Positions 1 through 7,843 are shown, counted from the first letter of the stretch. The stretch is 21,545 nucleotides of DNA from Gammaproteobacteria bacterium (GCA_018676275.1 JABHFC010000097.1:1-21545), one strand, 5' to 3'. The notes: generated by a model not told the origin, from the letters alone. Numbers and translations are program-made.

Positions 1-114
1 GTTGGGCCACAGATCTCAGCAACGGACATCATTGAATTGAAGCGCCGCGGCGTCTCCAAAATCATTGTTGCGCGACCGGATGGTGAAACGGACGATCAGC
101 CAGCGATATCAGAA
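1..114 (+). pseudogene. DUF442 (beta-lactamase-hydrolase-like / TIGR01244) N-terminal fragment, open at window edge
   Basis: Frame 1 is open from the first base. It reads a peptide with the features of the DUF442 phosphatase/sulfurtransferase-like family: VGPQIS, then DIIELKRRGV, then KIIVARPDGE and DQP. Family members typically show a 'V-x-GQ-(I/L)-S ... DI..L...G...II..RPDGE...QP' block near their N-terminus. After about position 110 this frame stops resembling the family and runs into DNA that, in frame 3, encodes gamma-glutamyltransferase. The DUF442 domain is therefore cut after about 35 visible residues. Frame 1 stays open to a stop at 361-363, but that tail is out-of-frame GGT sequence. 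The true start lies left of the window. Whether this is a real deletion junction or an assembly chimera cannot be told from sequence alone. Confidence 0.55.
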
Positions 115-1430
115 AGTGGCCAACCTCTGCTTCTGTTTTTTTTACTCATCCACAGGATGATGAAAATCCCGGTCCACGGGCTGGCGAAATTTTCCGGCAA
201 CCTGATCTTGCAACAACCTTACGTAAACTTGTTCAGTCAGAAGCCAGTGCCCTCGCTGCTGGAAAAAATCGTAAGGAAGCAATTTATGCTGCTTATGACC
301 GTTTTTATCGGGGAGACATTGCTGCAGAACTCGTTCGCAGTGTCCAGCAGATGGGCGGATTAATTACTCTACAAGATCTGGATAGATGGCAGGTTCATAT
401 CGAAGAACCGGTGTTAACAAATTATAAGGGTATCGATGTTTATAAGCTGACATCCTGGACCCAGGGCCCGGTGTTACTGCAGACACTGAACATTCTTGAG
501 AATGTAGATTTGAAAAGTATGGGTTATAACAGCTCACGCTACATTCACACCCTTTATCAAGCCATGAATCTGGCATTTGCTGATCGTGATTTTTATTATG
601 GCGATCCCTACTTCCCACCTGCAGAACCAATGAAAGGTTTACTGTCGAAAAAATATGCTAAGCACAGACTCAAAGATATTAACTGGGATAAAAATGATCC
701 TCTGCCTGGTCCAGGTGACCCCTATCAGTTCCAGAAAGGCAAGAATCCATACCCAAAATATCTTAAAGAGTGGAACAAGAAGAAGAAAAATGTCGGTGAA
801 GGCCATACAGTAATGCTTGATGAGACTACAATTGAAAAAGCCTTTCTCGCAGGAACAACTTCAATTCAAACGGCTGACGCTGAAGGATGGGTGGTATCTG
901 TCACCCCCAGTGGTGGCTGGGTACCAGCTGTCGTTGCCGGAAAGACTGGGATTGGTTTATCACAACGTATGCAAAGTTTTGTTCTTGATCCTGCTGAAAA
1001 CCCCTACAACGTTGTTGAACCAGGTAAGCGACCACGAGTAACGCTTACACCGAGTATTGCTATGAAAGAAGACAAGCCATTTCTTGCTTTCTCTGTGCAG
1101 GGCGGTGACACTCAGGATCAAAACTTGCTGCAATTTCTACTTAACATGGTTGAGTGGGAAATGAACCCTCAGGAAGCAGCAGAGGCAGCCAACATAACCA
1201 GTTTCCAGATGCGCGGATCTTTTCAAAATCATCCTTCGGAACCAGGTAAGTTATGGTTACGCGACGATGTTCCCAAATGGGTACGTTCTGATCTTACAAA
1301 CATGGGTTATAAACTTGAGTTCAAGGAACGAACATCTGGTCCCATAACTGCAATATGGTTTGACCGGGAGCACGATAGCATGTGGGGTGCGGCCAGCAAT
1401 TTCGGTGATGATTATGGTATTGCCTGGTAA
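87..1430 (+). pseudogene. Gamma-glutamyltransferase (GGT), 5'-truncated, N-terminal part missing
   Basis: From just after an in-frame TGA at 84-86, frame 3 reads continuous GGT sequence to the TAA at 1430. It includes WPTSASVFF, PGPRAGEIFRQPDLA-TLRKL and FYRGDIA, the hallmarks of the central large-subunit region, then the whole C-terminal half. The autocleavage site AGTTSIQ lies near 849-869, and the first Thr of the pair (codon 855-857) corresponds to the N-terminal catalytic Thr of the small subunit. PGKRPRVTLTPS and the QGGDTQDQ loop follow. GGT is an N-terminal nucleophile hydrolase that transfers or hydrolyses gamma-glutamyl groups, usually periplasmic. Full-length proteins of this group run about 530-600 residues. 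Roughly the first 190, with the signal peptide and a substrate-binding Arg, are missing. The only in-frame ATG near the front is at 351, which would omit still more. I infer a non-functional remnant, or a sequence whose true 5' end has been lost by misassembly. Confidence 0.75.
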
Positions 1431-1509
1431 GACAGTTAATACCGACTCAATTCATATCGATTTTCACAAATAACAAAATTTATTTTACTTAAGCTCAGGA
1501 GACATAAGC

Positions 1510-3222
1510 ATGCGTAAGTATCTGCACATCAATTTAAAACACAAAAAAATTGACGAAAAGGAATTGCAGGGTGAAGAAATTGTTCGTGCAGGGCGTTATT
1601 TAATTGCAAAAACATTATGTGAACATGAGGTCGCAACTGCAGACCCCCTGTCAGCTGATAACCCCTTAATAATTTCAGCCGGTCCTTTCGCAGGAACTAA
1701 TTTTTCAAATGCCAACCGTACCAGTATAGGCTGTAAAAGTCCCCTGACTGGTGGGATAAAGGAGTCAAATGCCGGTGGTACTTTTGCAGTGGCATTGGGT
1801 CAATTACATATAGCCGGACTAAATTTGTATGATGTATCTGATGACTGGACTGTTATCCATATAAGTAAAGATGGGAATATAAACTTCGAATCTGCCGAAG
1901 CATATCTCGGTAAAGGAAACTTTGAAGCGGCTGCCCTCCTGCATGAAAAATACGGAAAAAAAGTAAGTATCGCTCTTTGTGGACCGGTTGGTGAGTATCA
2001 GGGATTGCTTGCCGGTATTGCTATTAGTGATACAGATTTACGCCCGGCACGGCTGGCTGCTCGTGGAGGAGTTGGTGCGGTAATGGGTAGTAAAAAAGTA
2101 AAGGCTATTGTTGTCGATTTACACAAGATGCCAACATTACATGAACGGAAAAAAGTTATCGGTGCAATCCGCCAATACGCTGAAAAACTGGGTGAAGATA
2201 ATGTCATTGACAGTTATAACAAACTCGGCACGGCAATGATGGCTGACTACATGAATCACATTGGCGGATTACCTGTGAATAATTTTAGTGCGGGCCGACT
2301 TGTCGATACCGATGAAGAAAGAATGAAAATGGGTGGGGATTTTATTCGAGAACAAAACCTGGTCCGCGGAGGTGATACCTCACATGCATGTATGCCCGGC
2401 TGCTTAATCAAATGCAGTAACGTCTATGCAGATGCGGAAGGTAAGGAAATCGTCTCGCCGGTAGAGTATGAAACTATAGGCCTGATGGGCACCAACTGTG
2501 GTTTGTCAGATCCGGATGAACTGGCGCAGGTTAATTACATTGCCAATGACCTTGGTATTGACACCATAGAGACTGGTGCCACCATCGGTGTGTTAATGGA
2601 AGCAGGTGTTGGTAAATTCGGCGATGTTAATTTTATTGTTAAAGTCCTTCAGGCTATAGCTGACGGAACTGATGAGGGCAAACTCTGGTCGCAAGGTACA
2701 GCGCGAGTAGGTGCTCATTATGATATTGATCGTGTTCCGGTTATAAAAAAGCAGGCGATTAGTGCTTATGACCCACGCGTGGTTGAAGTTACCGGAGTTA
2801 CCATGATGGTGACTGCACAAGGAGCCGATCACACTGCCGGCAATGTACCACGTTTCGATTGCAGCGATAAAAGTATTGCCGAAATAGTAGCCGCAAGCCT
2901 GGACGCCCAGATTGCGACTGCGGCCACCGATTCACTTGGGTTTTGTATTTTTGGTCGAACCGTAACATTGGCAGAGTTAACTATGATAACCAATGCCATA
3001 AATGATGCTCATGGAACCAGGCTGGAACCGGGTTTTTTCGATGAACTCGGACGTATGACCCTGAAGCTGGAAGCCGATTTTAATATGGCCGCAGGCTTTA
3101 CAACTGACGATGATGAGCTACCCGAGTTCTTCTATAAGGAAGCCTTACAGCCAACCGGCAAACAGGCGCGATTTCATAGTACCGAGATTAACGAAAGTTT
3201 GAACAAACAAATTAATTGCTAA
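1510..3222 (+). CDS. Aldehyde:ferredoxin oxidoreductase (AOR) family protein, tungsten/molybdenum enzyme
   Basis: A 570-residue protein of the AOR family (AFOR_N then AFOR_C domains). Members bind a bis-pyranopterin tungsten or molybdenum cofactor plus one [4Fe-4S] cluster and oxidise aldehydes to acids with ferredoxin or another carrier. The N-terminus MRKYLHINL, the SAGPFAGT segment and NRTSIGCKSPLTGGIKESNAGG (split here into its parts) match the cofactor-binding N-terminal domain. The cluster ligands appear as C294, C298 and C302 in HACMPGCLIKCSN, with a fourth at C479 in LGFCIFG. The spacing is Cx3Cx3C rather than the Cx2Cx3C of the archaeal enzyme. AGGG..SHDCP-type hyperthermophile insertions are not seen. 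Start: ATG at 1510 with AGGAG at 1497-1501. No ferredoxin, small subunit or pterin gene is adjacent. The substrate is unknown. Its place beside hmgA suggests an aromatic or amino-acid-derived aldehyde, but that is inference. Confidence 0.9.
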   Translation: MRKYLHINLKHKKIDEKELQGEEIVRAGRYLIAKTLCEHEVATADPLSADNPLIISAGPFAGTNFSNANRTSIGCKSPLTGGIKESNAGGTFAVALGQLHIAGLNLYDVSDDWTVIHISKDGNINFESAEAYLGKGNFEAAALLHEKYGKKVSIALCGPVGEYQGLLAGIAISDTDLRPARLAARGGVGAVMGSKKVKAIVVDLHKMPTLHERKKVIGAIRQYAEKLGEDNVIDSYNKLGTAMMADYMNHIGGLPVNNFSAGRLVDTDEERMKMGGDFIREQNLVRGGDTSHACMPGCLIKCSNVYADAEGKEIVSPVEYETIGLMGTNCGLSDPDELAQVNYIANDLGIDTIETGATIGVLMEAGVGKFGDVNFIVKVLQAIADGTDEGKLWSQGTARVGAHYDIDRVPVIKKQAISAYDPRVVEVTGVTMMVTAQGADHTAGNVPRFDCSDKSIAEIVAASLDAQIATAATDSLGFCIFGRTVTLAELTMITNAINDAHGTRLEPGFFDELGRMTLKLEADFNMAAGFTTDDDELPEFFYKEALQPTGKQARFHSTEINESLNKQINC

Positions 3223-3241
3223 CTATTAACAATCAGTTAGC
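3218..3241. terminator. Inverted repeat at the end of the AOR gene, possible bidirectional terminator
   Basis: GCTAACT (3218-3224) and AGTTAGC (3235-3241) are perfect complements separated by 10 bases, and the left arm includes the AOR stop codon. The right arm can alternatively pair with GGCTAA a few bases further on. No T-run follows on either strand, so Rho-independent activity is doubtful. It lies between the convergent AOR and marR genes, where a terminator would be expected. Confidence 0.3.
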
Positions 3242-3290
3242 TGTCTGTGGCTAATAGATAAATAACACTGGTATGCTGTAAATATCCTGC

Positions 3291-3752
3291 CTATGAGCCT
3301 GACACAATTAAAGCTTGTTGATTTAACTTGTCCAACAGCTGGTCAAGCTGCTGCTGTTCCTTTTTCGAAAATCCCTCTAGTAATTTCGCTTCATAACTTC
3401 GTGCCATTGGTACAATCTGAGTGTATATAGAATATCCTGATTTGGATAAACGCAGAATAGAACGACGCCTGTCCTGCTCAGAAAACTTTCGAATAATATG
3501 CTTCTTTTCAATCATCCTGGTAACTGCACGACTGACTGTTACCTTGTCCATTTCTGTTTTTGTGCAAACTTCTTCAGCTGACAAATCCTTTTCCTGTCCC
3601 AGTACTGCCATAACCCGCCACTCGGCAGTACTCATGCCAAATTTGTCAGCGTACATACAACCGAGATTGTAACTAACCTTATTAGTCACAATAGATAAGC
3701 GATAGGGCAGAAATTTCTTTAAATCAAGGGGTTTTGGAACGGCTTTCGACAT
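3291..3752 (-). CDS. MarR-family transcriptional regulator (paralogue 1), likely homogentisate-pathway regulator
   Basis: A 153-residue winged-helix MarR protein. The core reads FLPYRLS...FGMSTAEWRVMAVL (helices 1-3), LSAEEVCTKTEMDKVTVSRAV (helix-turn-helix with recognition helix, about residues 57-80) and the wing SEQDRRRSILRLSKSG (about 91-108). It then has a long C-terminal dimerisation helix. The D-x-R-(R/x)-R/S wing motif is typical. It lies 13 bases downstream of hmgA on the same strand and is probably co-transcribed with it. The protein is collinear without gaps with the MarR encoded at 20065-20538 and about half identical by eye, with a closely similar recognition helix (KxxVSRAV). 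Family members are usually dimeric repressors released by an aromatic ligand or pathway intermediate, so homogentisate or a neighbour metabolite is a reasonable guess. Binding to the palindrome at 5136-5155 is inferred, not shown. Confidence 0.92.
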   Translation of the reverse strand: MSKAVPKPLDLKKFLPYRLSIVTNKVSYNLGCMYADKFGMSTAEWRVMAVLGQEKDLSAEEVCTKTEMDKVTVSRAVTRMIEKKHIIRKFSEQDRRRSILRLSKSGYSIYTQIVPMARSYEAKLLEGFSKKEQQQLDQLLDKLNQQALIVSGS

Positions 3753-3765
3753 CAGGGAAAATCCG

Positions 3766-5097
3766 TCAAACCTTAAAATTTTTTTTCAGATCCTGCCAGC
3801 AATTAATATAATCCTTTTGTCGTTGTACCGCTTCCAGTGCAAATTTTGTTGGCTGAATGACATAACGTGATTCAAACATAAATGCCAACGTGTCTTCGTA
3901 ACGTGTTGGCTTAAGATCGGCATTCGAGGCTCCTTCAAAGGCTCCCAGATCCGGACCGTGTGAAGTCATACTATTGTGCAGACTGGCTCCACCCGGTACA
4001 AAGCCTTCAGGTTTCGCATCATACATACCATAAATTAAACCCATGAATTCACTCATAAGATTTCGGTGGTACCAGGGTGGACGAAAAGTACTCTCTGCCA
4101 CCATCCAGCGTGATGGAAAGATAACAAAATCCACGTTTGCCACACCCGGTGTATCCAGTTGTGAGGATAATACTGTGAAGATAGAAGGATCAGGATGATC
4201 ATAGGTGACCGTGTTCATCGTATTGAATCTGGCAAGATCATATTTGTATGGCGCGGCAGTGCCTACCCATGCAACCACATCCAGTGGTGAATGTCCGATA
4301 TCACAGCTATGTAAATTTCCCATAAATTTTGTAACCAGTTCAAAGTCACCTTCCCTGTCTTCATAAGCCGCTACCGGTGCCAGAAAATCACGATCATTGG
4401 CATAACCATCTGAACCTACCGGTCCACGTTCAGGTAATTGCAATTGTCCGCCATAATTCTCACAAACATATCCACGACTGGGTCCATCCGGTAAAACCAC
4501 ACGAAATTTCATCCCTCTTGGAATAACACAAATTTCTCCCGGCCGAACTTCGAGAACACCACATTCGGTATGCGCCCTGAATGCTCCCTGTTGTGGCACA
4601 ATTAGTAACTCACCATCACTGTTATAGAAAAACCTGTCCTGCATAGATTGATTGGCCAGATACATATGAATCCCTATACCTGTAACACCAACACTACCAT
4701 TGGCAGCAATAGTCACCAGTCCATCAATAAAATCCTGTGGTTTGTCCGGAATCGGCAAGGGATCCCAACGCAATTGATTCGGGGGTGTTTCGATTTCAGT
4801 AATGGGTCCACTTCGAATCAGTCCATTATCAATCCTGTGAAAGTCACCCTGTATGACTGAAGGACGAATACGGTAAAACCAGTTACGAAAATTACTCGCA
4901 CGAGGTGCGGTAAATGCAGTCGCAGTAAATTTTTCAGCATAGAGGCCAAAAGCAACTTTTTGTGGAGAAAACTGACCCTCCGGCAGAGCTCCGGCGAGCG
5001 CCTCTGAGCAATGCTCATTGCCAAAACCGGACATATATTGCAACAGTTTAGCACTGTCAGACTCTGCGATTTCATTAGGTTTCAAAACTGTAGCCAT
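3766..5097 (-). CDS. hmgA: Homogentisate 1,2-dioxygenase
   Basis: A 443-residue cytosolic Fe(II) dioxygenase that opens the ring of homogentisate to give maleylacetoacetate, the central step of tyrosine and phenylalanine breakdown. It opens with a YMSGFGNEH signature (about residues 21-29), as HmgA proteins do. The iron ligands are visible as H344 and E350 in PPWYHRNLMSEFMG and H380 in SLHNSMTSHGPD. They keep exactly the spacing of human H335, E341 and H371. Length is normal for the bacterial family (about 430-445). The ATG at 5097 is preceded on the minus strand by AGAGG with eight bases between. It is divergent from fumarylacetoacetase, with 114 bp between them holding a promoter and two palindromes, and marR follows in the same transcript. 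Confidence 0.98.
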   Translation of the reverse strand: MATVLKPNEIAESDSAKLLQYMSGFGNEHCSEALAGALPEGQFSPQKVAFGLYAEKFTATAFTAPRASNFRNWFYRIRPSVIQGDFHRIDNGLIRSGPITEIETPPNQLRWDPLPIPDKPQDFIDGLVTIAANGSVGVTGIGIHMYLANQSMQDRFFYNSDGELLIVPQQGAFRAHTECGVLEVRPGEICVIPRGMKFRVVLPDGPSRGYVCENYGGQLQLPERGPVGSDGYANDRDFLAPVAAYEDREGDFELVTKFMGNLHSCDIGHSPLDVVAWVGTAAPYKYDLARFNTMNTVTYDHPDPSIFTVLSSQLDTPGVANVDFVIFPSRWMVAESTFRPPWYHRNLMSEFMGLIYGMYDAKPEGFVPGGASLHNSMTSHGPDLGAFEGASNADLKPTRYEDTLAFMFESRYVIQPTKFALEAVQRQKDYINCWQDLKKNFKV

Positions 5098-5132
5098 TGT
5101 CTTATCCTCTACTTGACGAAGCGATTAAAACC

Positions 5133-5161
5133 AGTATAGTTACAAATGTAACTATTTTCAA
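5133..5161 (-). promoter_or_regulatory. Sigma70-type promoter of hmgA-marR
   Basis: Reading the minus strand, a -35 element TTGAAA (5156-5161) and a -10 element TATACT (5133-5138) are separated by exactly 17 bases, close to the sigma70 consensus. They lie 35-64 bp upstream of the hmgA start. The 20-bp palindrome at 5136-5155 fills the spacer and overlaps the -10 element, an arrangement that would let a bound dimer block RNA polymerase. Confidence 0.6.
5136..5155. promoter_or_regulatory. Predicted MarR operator in the hmgA/fah intergenic region
   Basis: A perfect palindrome of two 8-bp arms, ATAGTTAC and GTAACTAT, around AAAT. Written as TAGTTA-N6-TAACTA, it shares length, spacing and half-sites with the two repeats between hpd and the second MarR gene (TAGTTG-N6-CAACTA). 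It sits between the -35 and -10 of the hmgA promoter. An 18-20 bp palindrome is the usual size of a MarR dimer site. Confidence 0.65.
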
Positions 5162-5184
5162 ATGGTATTATTTGAAATCATAAT
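5155..5184 (+). promoter_or_regulatory. Candidate promoter for the fah-maiA operon
   Basis: A weak -35 TTTTCA (5155-5160) and a -10 CATAAT (5179-5184) are 18 bases apart, placing a start near 5191, upstream of the AGGAG ribosome site at 5201-5205. The match is modest. It overlaps the TTTCAAAT/ATTTGAAA repeat and faces the hmgA promoter back to back. Confidence 0.3.
5156..5177. repeat. Second, unrelated inverted repeat next to the hmgA operator
   Basis: TTTCAAAT (5156-5163) and ATTTGAAA (5170-5177) form perfect 8-bp arms around a 6-bp spacer, directly abutting the MarR-type palindrome. It covers the hmgA -35 element and the likely start region of the divergent fah promoter. Its half-site differs from TAGTT(A/G), so it may be a site for a different regulator, though an AT-rich chance repeat is possible. 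I saw no second copy in other intergenic stretches. Confidence 0.4.
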
Positions 5185-5211
5185 GGTGATATAAAAGAAG
5201 AGGAGAGGATC

Positions 5212-6204
5212 GTGAAACTAGCCAGTTTAAAAGAAGGCGGCCGCGACGGTACGCTTGTTGTCGTTAATCGTGACATGACACAAGCTGTTAAAGTGCCCGA
5301 CATAGCAAGAACAATGCAGATCGCTCTGGATGACTGGGCCGATATCTCCCCTAAACTCGAGCATGTATTCAATCAACTACAGAATAATGAAATTGATGAT
5401 GCCTTCGATTTCGATACTGAAGCGCTGGCCGCACCCCTACCCCGTAGTTATCACTGGGCAGATGGCAGCGCCTATGTCACTCATGTTGAATTAGTAAGAA
5501 AAGCGCGCGGCGCTGAATTGCCGGAATCTTTCTGGACAGACCCACTAATGTACATGGGTGCGTCCGATGCCTTTATTGGCCCCCGTGATGACGTCCTGGT
5601 GGAAGATGAAGCCTGGGGTATTGATTTTGAATCAGAGGTGGTTGTTTATACCGATGATGTACCTGCCGGCATTTCTGTTGAAGGTGCAAAAAAGCATATA
5701 AAACTCGTCGCGCTTGTGAACGATGTTTCCTTGAGAAACCTGATCCCGGCAGAGCTGGCCAAACAATTCGGTTTCTACCAGTCCAAGCCCTGGACATCAT
5801 TTACACCGGTGGCAGTCACACCGGATGAACTAGGTGAAGCCTGGGATGGTGCCAAATTACACTTACCACTGCACAGCACATTGAATGGTAAAAAAATAGG
5901 CACGCCCAATGCCGGTGTTGATATGATATTCGACTTCCCTCAATTAATTAATCACGCTGCAAAATCCAGAGACCTGGTTGCTGGAACGGTGATTGGCTCC
6001 GGAACTATCGCCAATGTGGGTAGTAAAGACGGTTCATCCTGCCTGGCAGAAATTCGTTGCCTGGAAACCATTGCTGATGGTAAACCATCAACTCCATTTA
6101 TGAGTTTTGGTGATCGCATTGAAATAGAAATGTTCGATGACAATGGTAATTCCCTGTTTGGCAAAATAGATCAAATTACCAAACAATATCATCCACCTGA
6201 ATAA
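5212..6204 (+). CDS. fahA: Fumarylacetoacetase (fumarylacetoacetate hydrolase)
   Basis: A 330-residue enzyme of the FAH family that splits fumarylacetoacetate into fumarate and acetoacetate, the last dedicated step of the homogentisate pathway. It is the short bacterial type, about 330 residues against roughly 420 in animals. Active-site features include the E-x-E metal pair E140/E142 in GIDFESEV, D171 in LVNDVSLRN, and QSKPWTSFTP around K192. The C-terminal part carries VGSKDGSSCLAE and FGDRIEIEM, typical of the family fold. The start is GTG at 5212, preceded by AGGAG at 5201-5205, which fixes the choice. It is the first gene of a rightward operon: maiA begins 15 bases after its stop. It is divergent from hmgA, so one regulator acting between them could control both directions. 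Confidence 0.95.
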   Translation: MKLASLKEGGRDGTLVVVNRDMTQAVKVPDIARTMQIALDDWADISPKLEHVFNQLQNNEIDDAFDFDTEALAAPLPRSYHWADGSAYVTHVELVRKARGAELPESFWTDPLMYMGASDAFIGPRDDVLVEDEAWGIDFESEVVVYTDDVPAGISVEGAKKHIKLVALVNDVSLRNLIPAELAKQFGFYQSKPWTSFTPVAVTPDELGEAWDGAKLHLPLHSTLNGKKIGTPNAGVDMIFDFPQLINHAAKSRDLVAGTVIGSGTIANVGSKDGSSCLAEIRCLETIADGKPSTPFMSFGDRIEIEMFDDNGNSLFGKIDQITKQYHPPE

Positions 6205-6219
6205 TATTCTCGCTCACTA

Positions 6220-6867
6220 ATGATGAAACTGTATAGTTACTGGCGCTCATCAGCGGCCTATCGAGTACGAATCGCATTGAACCTGAAAGGGCTTGAGCAT
6301 GAAATTGTTCCGGTAAACATGCTGAAAGATGGTGGCGAACAACTTGGCGATGCATACAAACAAATAAACCCACAGGGTCTGGTACCAACTCTTGTCGATG
6401 GCGATATTACATTAACCCAGTCGCTGGCGATTCTTGAATACCTGGAAGAACAATATTCCCGGGTGAATTTACTTCCCGGAAATATTGGAGATCGGGCTCG
6501 TGTACGACAATTCGCACAGCTGACTGCCTGTGATATTCACCCTCTAAATAACCTGCGCGTTTTGAAATATTTAAAACAGGGACTGAATATTGCTGATGAC
6601 GCCAAAGACGCCTGGTATCGCCATTGGATAATGCTCGGTTTTGAAGCATTCGAAAATTCCTTAGTGAAGGCAAAATCGACAGGTCCCTATTGCCTGGGTG
6701 CAGAAGTGACATTGGCTGATCTTTGCCTGATACCACAAATGTATAACGCTCACCGCTTCGACGTGCCTCTGGAAGCTTATCCCACCCTTTGCGCAATTGA
6801 GCAGGCTTGCCTCGAACTTGATGCCTTTAAGCAGGCATCGCCGGAAAAGCAAATAGACGCGACCTGA
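6220..6867 (+). CDS. maiA: Maleylacetoacetate isomerase (zeta-class glutathione S-transferase)
   Basis: A 215-residue glutathione-dependent cis-trans isomerase converting maleylacetoacetate to fumarylacetoacetate. The N-terminal thioredoxin-like domain begins KLYSYWRSSAAYRVRIAL, where the SS pair (S10, S11) and following Arg are the zeta-class glutathione site. NPQGLVPTL holds the cis-Pro, and TQSLAILEYLEE is the gamma-glutamyl-binding loop. The C-terminal helical domain contains CDIHPLNNLRVLKYL, also typical of this class. Length is normal. Start may be 6220 or the next ATG at 6223; no clear Shine-Dalgarno is seen, so translation may be coupled to fahA 15 bases upstream. The following hydrolase starts 9 bases after the stop. 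Confidence 0.96.
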   Translation: MMKLYSYWRSSAAYRVRIALNLKGLEHEIVPVNMLKDGGEQLGDAYKQINPQGLVPTLVDGDITLTQSLAILEYLEEQYSRVNLLPGNIGDRARVRQFAQLTACDIHPLNNLRVLKYLKQGLNIADDAKDAWYRHWIMLGFEAFENSLVKAKSTGPYCLGAEVTLADLCLIPQMYNAHRFDVPLEAYPTLCAIEQACLELDAFKQASPEKQIDAT

Positions 6868-6876
6868 TATACCAAC

Positions 6877-7668
6877 ATGCTAAACATCGAAGATGGTTTT
6901 CTAATCATAGATGACCTGCAATTTGAATATCGTCGTATTGGCAATAATAAAACCGACTCACCTACCCTGGTTTTTTTACACGAGGGCCTCGGGTCGGTTT
7001 CGATGTGGAAGGATTTTCCTGAACAGTTAGCAGAAGCTACAGGATTAGATGCTTTTATTTACAGTCGGCAATCCTACGGAAAATCCAGTCCACTACCTGT
7101 GTCGAGGAAATCAGACTATATGCATGATGAAGCCCTCGATATTCTACCGAAGGTGCTGGACCGGGCTAATATTAAAAATGCCATTCTTGTTGGTCACAGC
7201 GATGGTGCTTCCATTGCGTTGCTTTTTGCAGGATCAAATAGTCTACCGGTGCCATGCGCATTGGTTTTGATGGCACCGCATGTCTTTAATGAAGGTTTGA
7301 GCATAAAAAGTATTGCCCTTGCCAAACAGGCATTCGAGAAAAGTGATTTGCGCGAACGTCTCGGCGTCTATCACAATGATGTTGATAATGCTTTCTGGCG
7401 TTGGAATGATATCTGGCTACACAGTGACTTTAAGGACTGGAATATAGAAAACTGTCTGCCAGATATCACCGTCCCCACGCTTGTTATACAGGGCGAAGAT
7501 GATGAATATGGTACAGATGCCCAGATACATGCAATACAGGGAAAGTGCGGAGGAACTGTAGAAACATTAATACTAAGTAACTGCAAACATGCTCCATTTA
7601 AAGATCAAAACGAGGCTACGACTAGCGGAATAAGTTTCTTTATCGAGCAACATATTTCCGTCGGATAA
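6877..7668 (+). CDS. Alpha/beta hydrolase in the fah-maiA operon
   Basis: A 263-residue alpha/beta-hydrolase-fold protein without a signal peptide, so cytosolic. The oxyanion region is HEGLGSVSMW (about 35-44). The nucleophile elbow is GHSDG with S108. The acid is D208 or D209 in GEDDEYG, and the base is H238 in CKHAP, giving a complete triad. The HEGLGS variant in place of the common HGxPG marks a bacterial subgroup. It begins 9 bases after maiA stops and is almost certainly co-transcribed with fahA and maiA. Its substrate is not recognisable; a thioester, lactone or ester of a pathway side-product would fit the context, but that is inference. It ends 175 bp before scoA, a gap in which I see no convincing promoter or terminator. 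Confidence 0.85.
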   Translation: MLNIEDGFLIIDDLQFEYRRIGNNKTDSPTLVFLHEGLGSVSMWKDFPEQLAEATGLDAFIYSRQSYGKSSPLPVSRKSDYMHDEALDILPKVLDRANIKNAILVGHSDGASIALLFAGSNSLPVPCALVLMAPHVFNEGLSIKSIALAKQAFEKSDLRERLGVYHNDVDNAFWRWNDIWLHSDFKDWNIENCLPDITVPTLVIQGEDDEYGTDAQIHAIQGKCGGTVETLILSNCKHAPFKDQNEATTSGISFFIEQHISVG

Positions 7669-7843
7669 TTGAAGTTGACGCAATTTCATAAGTCACAGGC
7701 TGAGTATCAACATGTTTCTTAATCGGAATTAACGTAAGCTTTTCATCAAAGCAGATAAATAGACTTACTTCTTACTAATAAATCATGTTGTTGGTAAGCT
7801 AGCGTAAATCATCAGTAAAACTGTAATCAACAAGAGAAAAACT

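Noticed and set aside
37..363. A 108-residue reading frame in frame 1 as a complete gene
   Set aside because: Only the part before about 110 resembles a protein family (DUF442), and it is open to the window edge. The rest is GGT sequence read in the wrong frame.
1468..1485. AAATAA-N6-TTATTT upstream of the AOR gene as an operator
   Set aside because: Pure A/T arms in an AT-rich leader are expected by chance, and the half-site does not match the MarR-type motif.
7669..7843. Promoter or regulatory palindrome in the gap before scoA
   Set aside because: TTGACG and TTGTTG occur, but none has a -10 element at proper spacing, and no TAGTT/AACTA pair is present.
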